From the NCBI GenBank assembly GCA_040756995.1, contig JBFLYK010000037.1, positions 1 through 61,863 on the forward strand: a DNA stretch of 61,863 nt, in the 5' to 3' direction. Numbering within the stretch: position 1 is the stretch's first letter; each line of letters opens with the position of its first letter. The notes beneath the pieces are model-generated. The model saw only the letters and a program-made list of their open reading frames with translations, was not told the DNA's origin and made no database searches. Origin of the DNA: BP-133 sp040756995. Lineage in GTDB: Bacteria > Actinomycetota > Acidimicrobiia > IMCC26256 > BP-133. The translations under genes were made by a program, and so were the position numbers. Below are positions 17,817-25,011 of this stretch, one piece after another.

Positions 17817-18166
17817 CGACGGCTGAACGTCCCGGCCGGCCCGTAGATCAACGACACGACCGCCGTGCGGTAGCGGGGATAGAGCTGGGCGAGGCTCGCC
17901 ACGGCTTCAGCCTGCTCGGGGTACCGCGGATCGAAGTGGTAGGACCCCCGAGCTTCCCGGAGGAGACCTCTTTGGTGCAGTCTCGCCAGGATGCTGCCGG
18001 CCTGGTCGCCATCGATCCGGAGTTCGCGGGCGACGGCCGAAGCTGTCCAACCTCGGTTCTCGCGGCGCAGAAGCAGAAGCGTTTCGACATCGGCGGCGCT
18101 GGCGAGGTGCCGCTGGATCAGCTTCTGAACCGCTGTAGGTAGTCCCGTGCCCACCAAGGGTCCCAC
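17807..18166 (-). CDS. Small winged-helix-like protein
   Basis: A 119-residue protein of unknown function whose stop region overlaps the end of the molybdenum hydroxylase gene by 10 bases (tail to tail). Residues about 25-85 look like a MarR/winged-helix DNA-binding fold: 'RRENRGWTASAVARELRI' for helix-turn-helix and 'SILARLHQRGLLREARGSY' for recognition helix and wing. The C-terminal 30 residues are hydrophobic in part ('RTAVVSLIYGPAG'). The coding evidence is moderate: the product is coherent and the strand shadows read as low-complexity. It could be a small transcription regulator of neighbouring genes. Confidence 0.6.
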   Translation of the reverse strand: MGPLVGTGLPTAVQKLIQRHLASAADVETLLLLRRENRGWTASAVARELRIDGDQAGSILARLHQRGLLREARGSYHFDPRYPEQAEAVASLAQLYPRYRTAVVSLIYGPAGTFSRRQP

Positions 18167-18250
18167 TATTCCAGACGGCTCGGCCGGGAACGTCCGGAAT
18201 GCGGGGATCGTTACCGAATCGCGACCAAATCGCGTCCGGCACGCGACCGG

Positions 18251-18943
18251 TCAGGGCTGGACCTTGTACCCCAGGCCCCGGACGGTGATGACGTGTCGGG
18301 GATTGGCCGGGTCGTCCTCGATCTTCGCCCGGAGGCGGTAGACGTGGACGTCGACGATCTTTCCGTCACCGAAGTAGCCGTAGCCCCAGATGCGCTCGAG
18401 GAGCATCTCGCGGGTGAACATCCGCCCGGGGCTGCTCGCCATCTCGCACAGCAGGCGGAACTCGGTCCGGGTCAAATGGACGTCTTCGCCCTTGCGGCGC
18501 ACGACGCCCTCATCGGGGATGACGACCAGATCCGAGCCGAGCCGGATGGTCGACGACGGCGGCTCCATCCCCCGGGACCGGCGGAGCAGGGCCCGGATGC
18601 GGGCGGCGAGTTCCTTGGGTTGGAAGGGTTTGGTGACGTAATCGTCGGCTCCCGCTTCGAGACCCGCCACCACGTCGAAGGTGTCGGATCGGGCCGTCAC
18701 CATGATGATGGGGACGGAGCTGCGCTGGCGGAGCGATCGGCAGACCTCGAAGCCGTTCGTATCGGGGAGCATGAGATCGAGGAGCACACAGTCGGGCTGC
18801 CGCCGGTCGAACGAGCGGAGCGCCTCCTCGCCGCTGACGGCCTCGTCGACGAGGTAGTCCTCGTCTTCCAGGGCCACCCGGGTCGTCTCCCGGATGGCGT
18901 CGTCGTCCTCGACGAACAGGATTCTCGTGGCCACGACCTCCAT
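18251..18943 (-). CDS. OmpR/MtrA-family response regulator
   Basis: A 230-residue two-component response regulator. The receiver domain (about 1-120) has the acidic pair 'VEDDD', the phosphorylation Asp in 'VLLDLMLPDTNG' and the switch Lys in 'DDYVTKPFQPKEL'. The C-terminal winged helix (about 135-230) has 'LTRTEFRLL' and 'VDVHVYRLRAKIEDDP', the OmpR/PhoB type. Overall it looks most like actinobacterial MtrA. The ATG at 18943 was chosen; the frame runs on upstream but the added 40 residues are not receiver-like. It is transcribed away from the STAS/kinase operon starting at 19021, and the MtrB-like kinase at 19708 is its probable partner. Confidence 0.9.
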   Translation of the reverse strand: MEVVATRILFVEDDDAIRETTRVALEDEDYLVDEAVSGEEALRSFDRRQPDCVLLDLMLPDTNGFEVCRSLRQRSSVPIIMVTARSDTFDVVAGLEAGADDYVTKPFQPKELAARIRALLRRSRGMEPPSSTIRLGSDLVVIPDEGVVRRKGEDVHLTRTEFRLLCEMASSPGRMFTREMLLERIWGYGYFGDGKIVDVHVYRLRAKIEDDPANPRHVITVRGLGYKVQP

Positions 18944-19020
18944 CCTAAGGCGGCGTGGATCGTCATCAGATCGCAAAGAAACGGAGTTCCGTTCGCGGTC
19001 GGCGGGCCCCATGCTCAACC

Positions 19021-19419
19021 GTGGTGGACATCCAAGGGCTGCAACTCCTCGAGTCATGCGCATTCACCTGGGTCTTCGACGGGGCGACCCGGCGCTTTCG
19101 GCGGGCGCCCCGGGAAGCGGCGGTCGATCGCGAGGGCCTGTCGGACTGGAGGCCGTACCACCACCTGGAGATCGACGGCTCCCGGGCCTGTTTCCGGGTG
19201 ACCCTGGACGAGGCCGGCTCGTACGCCCTGCGGGCCTGGATCCACGTGGACCCCTGCGTCCGCTGCTCTCCGGGTCACGAGACGCTCGGTGATTCGAAGC
19301 AGCGCATCCTGTGGTGGAAGGAGCAGCTCCGGGTCGTGAACCGGCGGGTGGCGGCGCCACGATCCCGTCACCCGCTCCGGCCGTTCGGCGGCTGGTCGTC
19401 GGCCGATGGTGCGGCATGA
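19021..19419 (+). CDS. Hypothetical protein before the STAS/kinase genes
   Basis: About 132 residues, no family recognised. The start is probably GTG 19021 (or GTG 19024), because the region upstream in this frame runs into the divergent response-regulator promoter area. The body contains 'LESCAFTWVFDGATRRFRR', 'PYHHLEIDG' and 'WIHVDPCVRCSPGHETL', with three Cys and several His that might bind a metal. No signal peptide or membrane helix is clear. The stop overlaps the STAS gene start (ATGA), so the two are translationally coupled and belong to the signalling operon. A role in sensing or in modulating the kinase is possible but not shown. Confidence 0.6.
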   Translation: MVDIQGLQLLESCAFTWVFDGATRRFRRAPREAAVDREGLSDWRPYHHLEIDGSRACFRVTLDEAGSYALRAWIHVDPCVRCSPGHETLGDSKQRILWWKEQLRVVNRRVAAPRSRHPLRPFGGWSSADGAA

Positions 19420-19730
19420 GTACCCATGAGTTCCGAGTCCGCATGGACGGCGCAGTGTCGATCGTCGAGGTGCGGGGGGAGCTGGACGAGGAAGCGGCGA
19501 CCAACCTGCTGGAGTTCGCGGCTGCCGCCGCCAGCGCCTGCCGTGCGGTGCAGATCGACCTCGGCCACGTTGATTCCATGACTCCGGAGGCCGCGGCCCT
19601 CCTGCTCTTCCGGGGGGCGCCGTGGCGGGCCTTCCCGGAAAGGATCACGCTTCGGGCCGACGGCAAGCCGGGCCGCCAGGCGGTCCTGCGCGCCTACGCT
19701 CGGCGGCGTGCCCGCTCGCAAGCGCCGTGA
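19416..19730 (+). CDS. STAS-domain-like protein
   Basis: A 104-residue cytoplasmic protein resembling anti-sigma-factor antagonists of the SpoIIAA/STAS fold. It has an N-terminal beta strand pair ('AVSIVEVRGELDEEAATNLLEF'), the strand 'AVQIDLGHVDSMTPEAAALLL' where the phosphorylatable Ser is expected (here Ser in 'VDSMT'), and a C-terminal helix. The ATG at 19416 overlaps the preceding stop. The gene's end overlaps the kinase start by 23 bases, so expression is linked. It may bind the kinase or a serine kinase elsewhere; no anti-sigma factor is encoded in the window. Confidence 0.68.
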   Translation: MSTHEFRVRMDGAVSIVEVRGELDEEAATNLLEFAAAAASACRAVQIDLGHVDSMTPEAAALLLFRGAPWRAFPERITLRADGKPGRQAVLRAYARRRARSQAP

Positions 19731-21102
19731 TCCGGGAAAGCGCCGTCTCCGGCTGCGGTCCCGACTTCTGGCCGCGTTCGTGGGCGGCGCATTGCTGCTG
19801 TCGGCGGCGGTCGCCTTCCTCAGCTACGGCTTGACGCGCCGTTACCTGCTGAGCCAGCGGCAAACGTCGGCGCAGCGCCAGGCCCAGGTCAATGCCCGCC
19901 TGGTCGGAGGAGCGCTGCGGTCGGCCAGCGATGTGCCGCAACTCCTCGGCTCGCTGCAGAGTCCGGCCGGTTCCAGCACGGTGGTGTTCCACCGGGGACG
20001 GTGGTTCGCCGCTTCCCTCGAACTCGGCCGTGACGCGTTGCCCGAGGCGCTCCAGGAGGCAGTGGTGCAACGCCGCAGTCGGGCCCGGCAGCGGTACGTC
20101 ATCGACGGCGTGCCCCGGCTGGCCGTGGGGTTGCCGCTGCCCGACGGCGACGCCTACTTCGAGGTCTTTCCGCTGCGAGAGCTGGACCGCACGCTGCGCA
20201 CGCTGCGGGTCGCGCTCACGACGGCGGCCGGGGCGGCGATGGTGGGAGCGGCCGGCCTCGGTGTCTGGGCCAGCCGCCGCCTCCTCGATCCCCTGGCCGA
20301 GATCGGGGCCACCGCCACCACGATCGCCGGCGGTGAGCTGCACGCCCGCCTCGACGTCGGCAACGAGCTCGAGCTCGCCGCGCTGGCCGAGAGTTTCAAC
20401 CAGATGGTGGCCAGCCTCCAGGCCCGCATCGAGCGCGACGCCCGGTTCGCTTCCAACGTCAGCCACGAACTCCGCTCTCCGCTGACCGCGCTGCGGTCGG
20501 CGCTGCAGAACATGGAGACCCGCCGAGCGTCGATGGACGAGCGCACCGCTCGCAGCCTCGACGTCCTCAGCCGCGAGCTCGGCCGTTTCGAGCGGCTCGT
20601 GCAGGATCTGATCGAGATCTCCCGGTTCGACGCCGGCGTCGCGGAGGCGTCGTTCGAGCGCGTGTTCCTCGGCGAGCTCGTCCTGCACGCGGTCGAAGCC
20701 TTTCCCGACGCCGAGGTGCCGGTCGAGGTCACCGCCTCGGCCACCGATGCTGTCGTCGATGCCGACAAGCGGCGGCTGGAGCAGGTGATCGCCAACCTCG
20801 TGGCCAACGCCCGTCTCCATGGCGGTGGTGTCGATCGGGTCCGGATCGAAGCGGCCGACGGCACGGCCCGGATCATCGTCGAGGACCGCGGGCCGGGCGT
20901 TCCTCCGGAGGACCGGGAACGGATCTTCGAGCGCTTCTACCGTGGCCGGCACACGGGCCGGTCGGCCGGTGGGGGAGTGGGCCTCGGCCTGGCGCTGGTG
21001 GCGGAGCACGTCGCCCTCCACGGCGGTCGCGTCTGGGTCGAGGACCGCACCGGCGACGACGGCGGGGCCCGCTTCGTGGTCGAACTCCCGGTCGTGCGAT
21101 GA
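19708..21102 (+). CDS. MtrB-like sensor histidine kinase
   Basis: A 464-residue membrane kinase. A basic N-terminus leads to helix 1 (about 20-42). A short extracytoplasmic domain (about 43-160) is followed by helix 2 (about 163-185), HAMP (about 186-240), the H-box 'SNVSHELRSPLTAL' with the phosphorylated His near residue 252, the N-box 'NLVANARLHG', and the G boxes 'VEDRGPGVPPEDRERIFERF' and 'GVGLGLAL'. The GTG start at 19708 gives an Arg/Lys-rich leader and a good signal anchor. It is probably the partner of the MtrA-like regulator at 18251. It is followed with ATGA overlap by a GerMN lipoprotein, as in MtrB-LpqB order. Confidence 0.92.
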   Translation: MPARKRRDPGKRRLRLRSRLLAAFVGGALLLSAAVAFLSYGLTRRYLLSQRQTSAQRQAQVNARLVGGALRSASDVPQLLGSLQSPAGSSTVVFHRGRWFAASLELGRDALPEALQEAVVQRRSRARQRYVIDGVPRLAVGLPLPDGDAYFEVFPLRELDRTLRTLRVALTTAAGAAMVGAAGLGVWASRRLLDPLAEIGATATTIAGGELHARLDVGNELELAALAESFNQMVASLQARIERDARFASNVSHELRSPLTALRSALQNMETRRASMDERTARSLDVLSRELGRFERLVQDLIEISRFDAGVAEASFERVFLGELVLHAVEAFPDAEVPVEVTASATDAVVDADKRRLEQVIANLVANARLHGGGVDRVRIEAADGTARIIVEDRGPGVPPEDRERIFERFYRGRHTGRSAGGGVGLGLALVAEHVALHGGRVWVEDRTGDDGGARFVVELPVVR

Positions 21103-21677
21103 GCCACCGACCCTGGGCCAGACTGCTGGCCGTTGTCATCGCGGCCGTGGCGGCCGCCTGCGGGATTCCCGATGACGCCCGCCCGACGATCCTCCCCGGT
21201 GGTGCCGTGACTCCCGTGCTGGCCCCGGTCGACGGCCAGCCGAGGACCGGCGGCGGTCCTGGGCAACCGGAACTCCACGCCGAGATCTTCCTCGTTCAGG
21301 CCGAGCACCTGGTGAGCGTCCGCCGGAGTACGCCACGCCGGGATCTGGTCGAGGCCCTCAACCTTCTGCTCGAGGGTCCGACGGAAGCCGAGTTCGGCGC
21401 CGGAATCCGGTCGGCCATCAGTCCCCAGACGACGCTGCACTCCGCCCGGGTGGAGGGAGACACCGCCGTCGTCGACCTGAGCGGCGCTCTCGTCGAGGTC
21501 GGCGGTCAGGAGCAGATCCTCGCCGTGGCGCAGCTCGTCCTGACCGTCACGGCCGTCCCCGGTGTCGAGCAGGTCCGCTTCCTCCTGGAAGGTCAGGCGG
21601 TGGAGGTACCCCGGGCCGACGGCACGCTCACCTCCGAGGCCCTCCGCGCCCCCGACTACGCCGGTCTCGTTCGATAG
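21099..21677 (+). CDS. GerMN-domain lipoprotein (short LpqB-like)
   Basis: A 192-residue lipoprotein. The signal peptide ends in the lipobox 'VAAACG' (Cys near residue 22), and the remainder (about 60-165) is a sporulation/germination GerMN domain with 'LVEALNLLLEGPTEAEFGAGIRS' and 'DTAVVDLSGALVEVGGQEQ'. Actinobacterial LpqB has one or two GerMN domains plus a large beta-propeller of several hundred residues; here only the first part exists. Its position right after the MtrB-like kinase matches LpqB, known to affect MtrB signalling in mycobacteria. It is therefore a minimal LpqB. The last gene of this operon. Confidence 0.85.
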   Translation: MSHRPWARLLAVVIAAVAAACGIPDDARPTILPGGAVTPVLAPVDGQPRTGGGPGQPELHAEIFLVQAEHLVSVRRSTPRRDLVEALNLLLEGPTEAEFGAGIRSAISPQTTLHSARVEGDTAVVDLSGALVEVGGQEQILAVAQLVLTVTAVPGVEQVRFLLEGQAVEVPRADGTLTSEALRAPDYAGLVR

Positions 21678-21735
21678 CCGGTTGTGACGCGCCACGCGGG
21701 ACGGCCACTCTGTCGCGATCGGCGATCATGGCGGC

Positions 21736-22881
21736 ATGAGCGAACAGGTGGAGTTTGTCTGGTACGGCGACGACGCCGCCCGCTACGACCACGGCCCGGC
21801 GCATCCGCTGCGACCCGCCCGGGTCGCCCTCACCCGGGAGCTTGTCCACGCCTATGACATCGTCGACGGCACCCGGGTCTGCGAACGTGTCGCCCGCGAC
21901 GCCACCGACGACGAGTTGCTCCTCGTCCACACCGACCGCTACCTCGACGTGGTGCGGCGGGCGGGTCACGGCGAGGACGGGCCCTGGTACGCCTTCGGGT
22001 TCGGGCCCGGCGACAATCCGATCTTCCCGCAGATGCACGAAGCGACGGCCCGGGTCGTCGGGGCGACGCTCACCGCCGCCGAGGCCGTGTGGTCGGGCCG
22101 GGCGCAGCACGCCTTCAACCCGGCCGGCGGGCTGCACCACGCGCTGCCCGAGAAGGCCAGCGGCTTCTGCGTCTACAACGACCCGGCCGTCGCCATCCGC
22201 TGGCTGCTCGACCAGGGCGCCGGCCGGATCGCCTACGTCGACGTCGACGTCCATCACGGCGACGGCGTGCAGGCCGTCTTCTTCGCCGACCCGCGGGTCC
22301 TGACCATCTCGATCCACCAGGATGGCGCCACACTCTTTCCCGGCACCGGCGCGATCGAGGAACTCGGCTCCGGCGACGCCACCGGCACGAAGGTCAACGT
22401 TCCGCTGCCGCCGTTCACCGGCGACGACCTGTGGCTGGGCGCCTTCACCGAGGTCGTTCCCCCGCTGGTCGAGGCGTGGGCGCCCGACGTGCTCGTGACG
22501 CAGCTCGGCTGCGACACCCACCAGCACGATCCGCTGGCCCAGCTGCACCTGACCACCGCCGCCTACCGGCGCACGGCCGCGATCCTGCACGACCTGGCCC
22601 ACCGGGCCGCCGGTGGCCGCTGGCTGGCCACCGGCGGCGGTGGCTACCAGTGGGCCCGGGTCGTCCCCCGGGCGTGGACCATCTACTTCGCCGACATGGC
22701 CGGAGTCGCCGTCGCCGACGACATCCCGGCGGCCTGGCTCGACCGGGCCCGGGCCCTCGCCGGCCACGAGATCCCCACCCGCCTGTCAGAGCCTCCCGCC
22801 CGCCCTTCACCGGTCGAGCCGGCCGAGATCACCCGGATCGTCGACGCGGTCAGAGCCGCCGTCTGGGCCCATCACCAGTGA
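21736..22881 (+). CDS. Histone-deacetylase/AcuC-family deacetylase
   Basis: A 381-residue zinc-dependent deacetylase of the arginase/HDAC fold. Signature pieces are 'NPAGGLHHALPEKASGFCVYND' split around residue 130-150 (the catalytic His-His pair), 'VDVDVHHGDGVQ' (zinc Asp and His), and 'TGGGGYQW' near residue 300 with the transition-state-side aromatic. In bacteria AcuC removes acetyl or acyl groups from lysines, including on acyl-CoA synthetases, so regulation of the ligase at 9252 is conceivable but not shown. It is a single gene between the kinase operon and the minus-strand ferritin-like genes; the convergent gap to the latter is 31 bases. Confidence 0.9.
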   Translation: MSEQVEFVWYGDDAARYDHGPAHPLRPARVALTRELVHAYDIVDGTRVCERVARDATDDELLLVHTDRYLDVVRRAGHGEDGPWYAFGFGPGDNPIFPQMHEATARVVGATLTAAEAVWSGRAQHAFNPAGGLHHALPEKASGFCVYNDPAVAIRWLLDQGAGRIAYVDVDVHHGDGVQAVFFADPRVLTISIHQDGATLFPGTGAIEELGSGDATGTKVNVPLPPFTGDDLWLGAFTEVVPPLVEAWAPDVLVTQLGCDTHQHDPLAQLHLTTAAYRRTAAILHDLAHRAAGGRWLATGGGGYQWARVVPRAWTIYFADMAGVAVADDIPAAWLDRARALAGHEIPTRLSEPPARPSPVEPAEITRIVDAVRAAVWAHHQ

Positions 22882-22912
22882 TCGTGACGACATCCTTCAG
22901 CGGCCGGCCGGG

Positions 22913-23713
22913 TCAGACGTAGAACGTCGTGTCGACCGCCTTCTCGGTCGGCTGGAACGCCTTGTCGGGGACCGTCATCGGCGGCTTGATGAAGTGGGCC
23001 AGGATCGCCATGTGGCGGGCCTCCACGCCGCCGACGGTCATCGCCGTCTGGCGCAGCATCGGCGTGGAGAGCTTCATGCCGACCCCCTGGTAGGTCTGGG
23101 CGGCGATCTGCTCGAGCTCGAAGGCGAACTTCAGCACGTCCTGCTCGCTCTTCAGCGCCGCGATTTGCGCCTCGAAGGCCTTGGCCGCGGTGGGGTTCGG
23201 TTCGGAGTAGGGCTGGCCGCCGAGCTGGGTGGCGGCGGCGTTGAACGCCTTGGCGTGCTCGTCGTGCTGGGCCTTGAACAGGACGGCGGCCTTGGCCACC
23301 GGGTCGCTGATCTTGAGCGCCTCGGCATTCATGATCGCCTTGTCGTAGACGGCCACGGCGAAGATCTCCAGAGAGGCGGCGGTGCGGGCGATCGTCTGGT
23401 CGGTCTTGTTGCCGCCGGGGGCCGCGGCCGTGGTTGCCGCTGTGGTGTCCGTGCTGCCCCCGCTCGTCGACTCCTTGTCGTCGTCGCCGCAGGCGGCCAG
23501 CACGAGGCCGGCGCCGGCGGCCAGGCCGGAGAGCTTCATGAACCGGCGCCGGTTGAATCCGCCGAGCAGCACGTCGGCCTTGGCTGCCGAAGGCGTCTCC
23601 TTGTCGTCGACCAGGAGCCGCATGACGGAGTCGCGCCACTTCGGCATGATCTCCCGGTGCTCCCGGTCGAGGTCGCGCAGCTGGCGCCGTAGTTCGTCGT
23701 TGTTGATGTCCAT
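22913..23713 (-). CDS. Exported ferritin-like domain protein (Tat signal), copy 1
   Basis: A 266-residue protein whose first 45 residues are cytoplasmic-looking and are followed by a twin-arginine signal ('NRRRFMKLSG', residues about 54-63) and a lipobox-like 'LAACG'. The mature part is an all-helical ferritin-like fold with 'KAQHDEHAKAF' and 'GVEARHMAIL', giving Glu and His for a possible di-iron site. The long region before the Tat motif is odd but shared with copy 2 (23750). Both belong to the ferritin-like group near desiccation-related proteins. Function unknown; iron or copper handling or stress is possible given the cupredoxin upstream. It is last in a three-gene minus-strand operon. 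Confidence 0.8.
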   Translation of the reverse strand: MDINNDELRRQLRDLDREHREIMPKWRDSVMRLLVDDKETPSAAKADVLLGGFNRRRFMKLSGLAAGAGLVLAACGDDDKESTSGGSTDTTAATTAAAPGGNKTDQTIARTAASLEIFAVAVYDKAIMNAEALKISDPVAKAAVLFKAQHDEHAKAFNAAATQLGGQPYSEPNPTAAKAFEAQIAALKSEQDVLKFAFELEQIAAQTYQGVGMKLSTPMLRQTAMTVGGVEARHMAILAHFIKPPMTVPDKAFQPTEKAVDTTFYV

Positions 23714-23749
23714 CGCTTCGTTCGATCCTTTCGTGCGTCGCGTCGTCGC

Positions 23750-24466
23750 TCAGGCGGCCGGGAACTTGGCGGGGTCGAGCGCCCCGTCGGTGGTCTCGAA
23801 CGACGGCATGAAACCCTTCTCGTCGAGCGGCTTGCCCAGCACCAGTCCGAGGGCGACGGCGTGCTGCGCCTCGACCGGCATCACCGAGGCCACCGCGTTG
23901 TAGGCGGCCTCACTGCTGAGGACGCCGAGAGCGAGGATGTACGTCGCCGCCGCCGCGTTCTCCAGCCCGTAGGCCAGGGCGATCACGTCGTTCTCCGTCT
24001 TCGCCGCGGTGAGCTGAGGGGAGACCATGTCGAGGACGGCCTTGTTGGCCGCCACGTTGGGGTTGGTGCCCGCCGCCTTGAAGGCGTCGCCGTGTTGGGC
24101 GTGCTGGCCGGCGAAGGCGGTGGCGGCGTCGAGGACGGCCTTGGTCTTCACCTTGCCGCTCTTGGCCGCCGCCTGGTAGGCGGCGACGGCGGCGTACTCG
24201 ACGCTGGCAGCAAAGGTGGCGACGTCCCCGTCGCTCGGCGCCGTCTGGCTCCAGGCCCGGGGCACCATCTTCCCGACGGGCAGTGCGGCCGAGCCGATGA
24301 CGACGGCGGCGCTGCCGAGTCCGAGTCCGGCCAGGAATCCCCGGCGCGACGGGCGCGTCTCGAAGATCACGGCCCGGTTGTCTTCGGTGAACGTGTCCAT
24401 GGCGGCCCGGTGCTGGTCGTCGATGTCGGCGACCAGCCGGCGCAGCTCTCTTTCACTGATTTCCAC
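23750..24466 (-). CDS. Exported ferritin-like domain protein (Tat-like signal), copy 2
   Basis: A 238-residue paralogue of the protein at 22913. It has the same layout: about 35 cytoplasmic-looking residues, a twin-Arg motif 'RRGFLAGLGLG', a hydrophobic stretch and a helical ferritin-like domain with 'AGQHAQHGDAFKAAG' and 'PVEAQHAVALG'. The N-termini of both copies share 'ELRRLVADIDDQHR / ELRRQLRDLDREHR', a possible binding element that stays inside until export. No lipobox Cys is evident here, unlike copy 1. It lies 36 bases upstream of copy 1 and 46 bases downstream of the cupredoxin gene on the same strand. Confidence 0.8.
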   Translation of the reverse strand: MEISERELRRLVADIDDQHRAAMDTFTEDNRAVIFETRPSRRGFLAGLGLGSAAVVIGSAALPVGKMVPRAWSQTAPSDGDVATFAASVEYAAVAAYQAAAKSGKVKTKAVLDAATAFAGQHAQHGDAFKAAGTNPNVAANKAVLDMVSPQLTAAKTENDVIALAYGLENAAAATYILALGVLSSEAAYNAVASVMPVEAQHAVALGLVLGKPLDEKGFMPSFETTDGALDPAKFPAA

Positions 24467-24512
24467 GCAACGACCTCCTGGTGCTCCTGCTCTGCTCCTG
24501 AACCGATGTGGG

Positions 24513-24899
24513 CTAGGCGACGACCTGCACCGTGCCCGTCATGTACTGATGGATGCCGCAGATGTAGCTGTACGACCCCGGCTGCCCGTAGGTGATGGAG
24601 AAGGTCTCGCCCTTCCCCATGTCGGCGCTGACCGGGGTGTTCAGCGCGCTGGTGTCCTTGATGCTGTGGACGGCCGTGTCCTCGTTCGTCCACTTCACCG
24701 CCGTCCCCGCCCTGACCGTCAGGCTCTTCGGCTGGAACTGGAAGTTGACGATCGTCACGGCGGGCTCGCCTGACACGGCACCGTCGGCGGCGGCCGGCTT
24801 GGCCCCCTCGCCGTTCTTGCCGTCGCCACCACAGGCCCCCGACGCAACAACGACTACCGAGCAGAGGATCAAGCGGAACGACCAACAGCGCCGAGTCAT
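24513..24899 (-). CDS. Cupredoxin (plastocyanin-like) lipoprotein
   Basis: About 128 residues. The start ATG at 24899 gives 'MTRRCWSFRL', a hydrophobic signal and the lipobox 'VASGACG'. The mature domain is a small blue-copper fold: 'TIVNFQFQPKSLTVRAGT', then His in 'TAVHSI', then Cys in 'YICGIHQYM', with the following His and Met completing a type 1 copper site. It probably carries electrons or binds copper at the outer face of the membrane. It is the first gene of the operon with the two ferritin-like proteins. An upstream ATG at 24923 would add eight residues and is less likely because the signal peptide fits the internal start. Confidence 0.88.
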   Translation of the reverse strand: MTRRCWSFRLILCSVVVVASGACGGDGKNGEGAKPAAADGAVSGEPAVTIVNFQFQPKSLTVRAGTAVKWTNEDTAVHSIKDTSALNTPVSADMGKGETFSITYGQPGSYSYICGIHQYMTGTVQVVA

Positions 24900-25011
24900 G
24901 CCCGATGTTCGGACCGCAGACACGCTCGGATGAGGCGATCAGCCTCCTGGCCGAAGGTTCATCCAGAGTGGCCGCCGGCTCCGTAGATCGCCGGGTACCG
25001 CTGACTTCGGG

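Noticed and set aside
18217..18234. Two AATCGCG copies 11 bases apart upstream of the small winged-helix gene
   Set aside because: Spacing of one helical turn is suggestive of a regulator site, but a seven-base GC-rich repeat is too short to support a claim.
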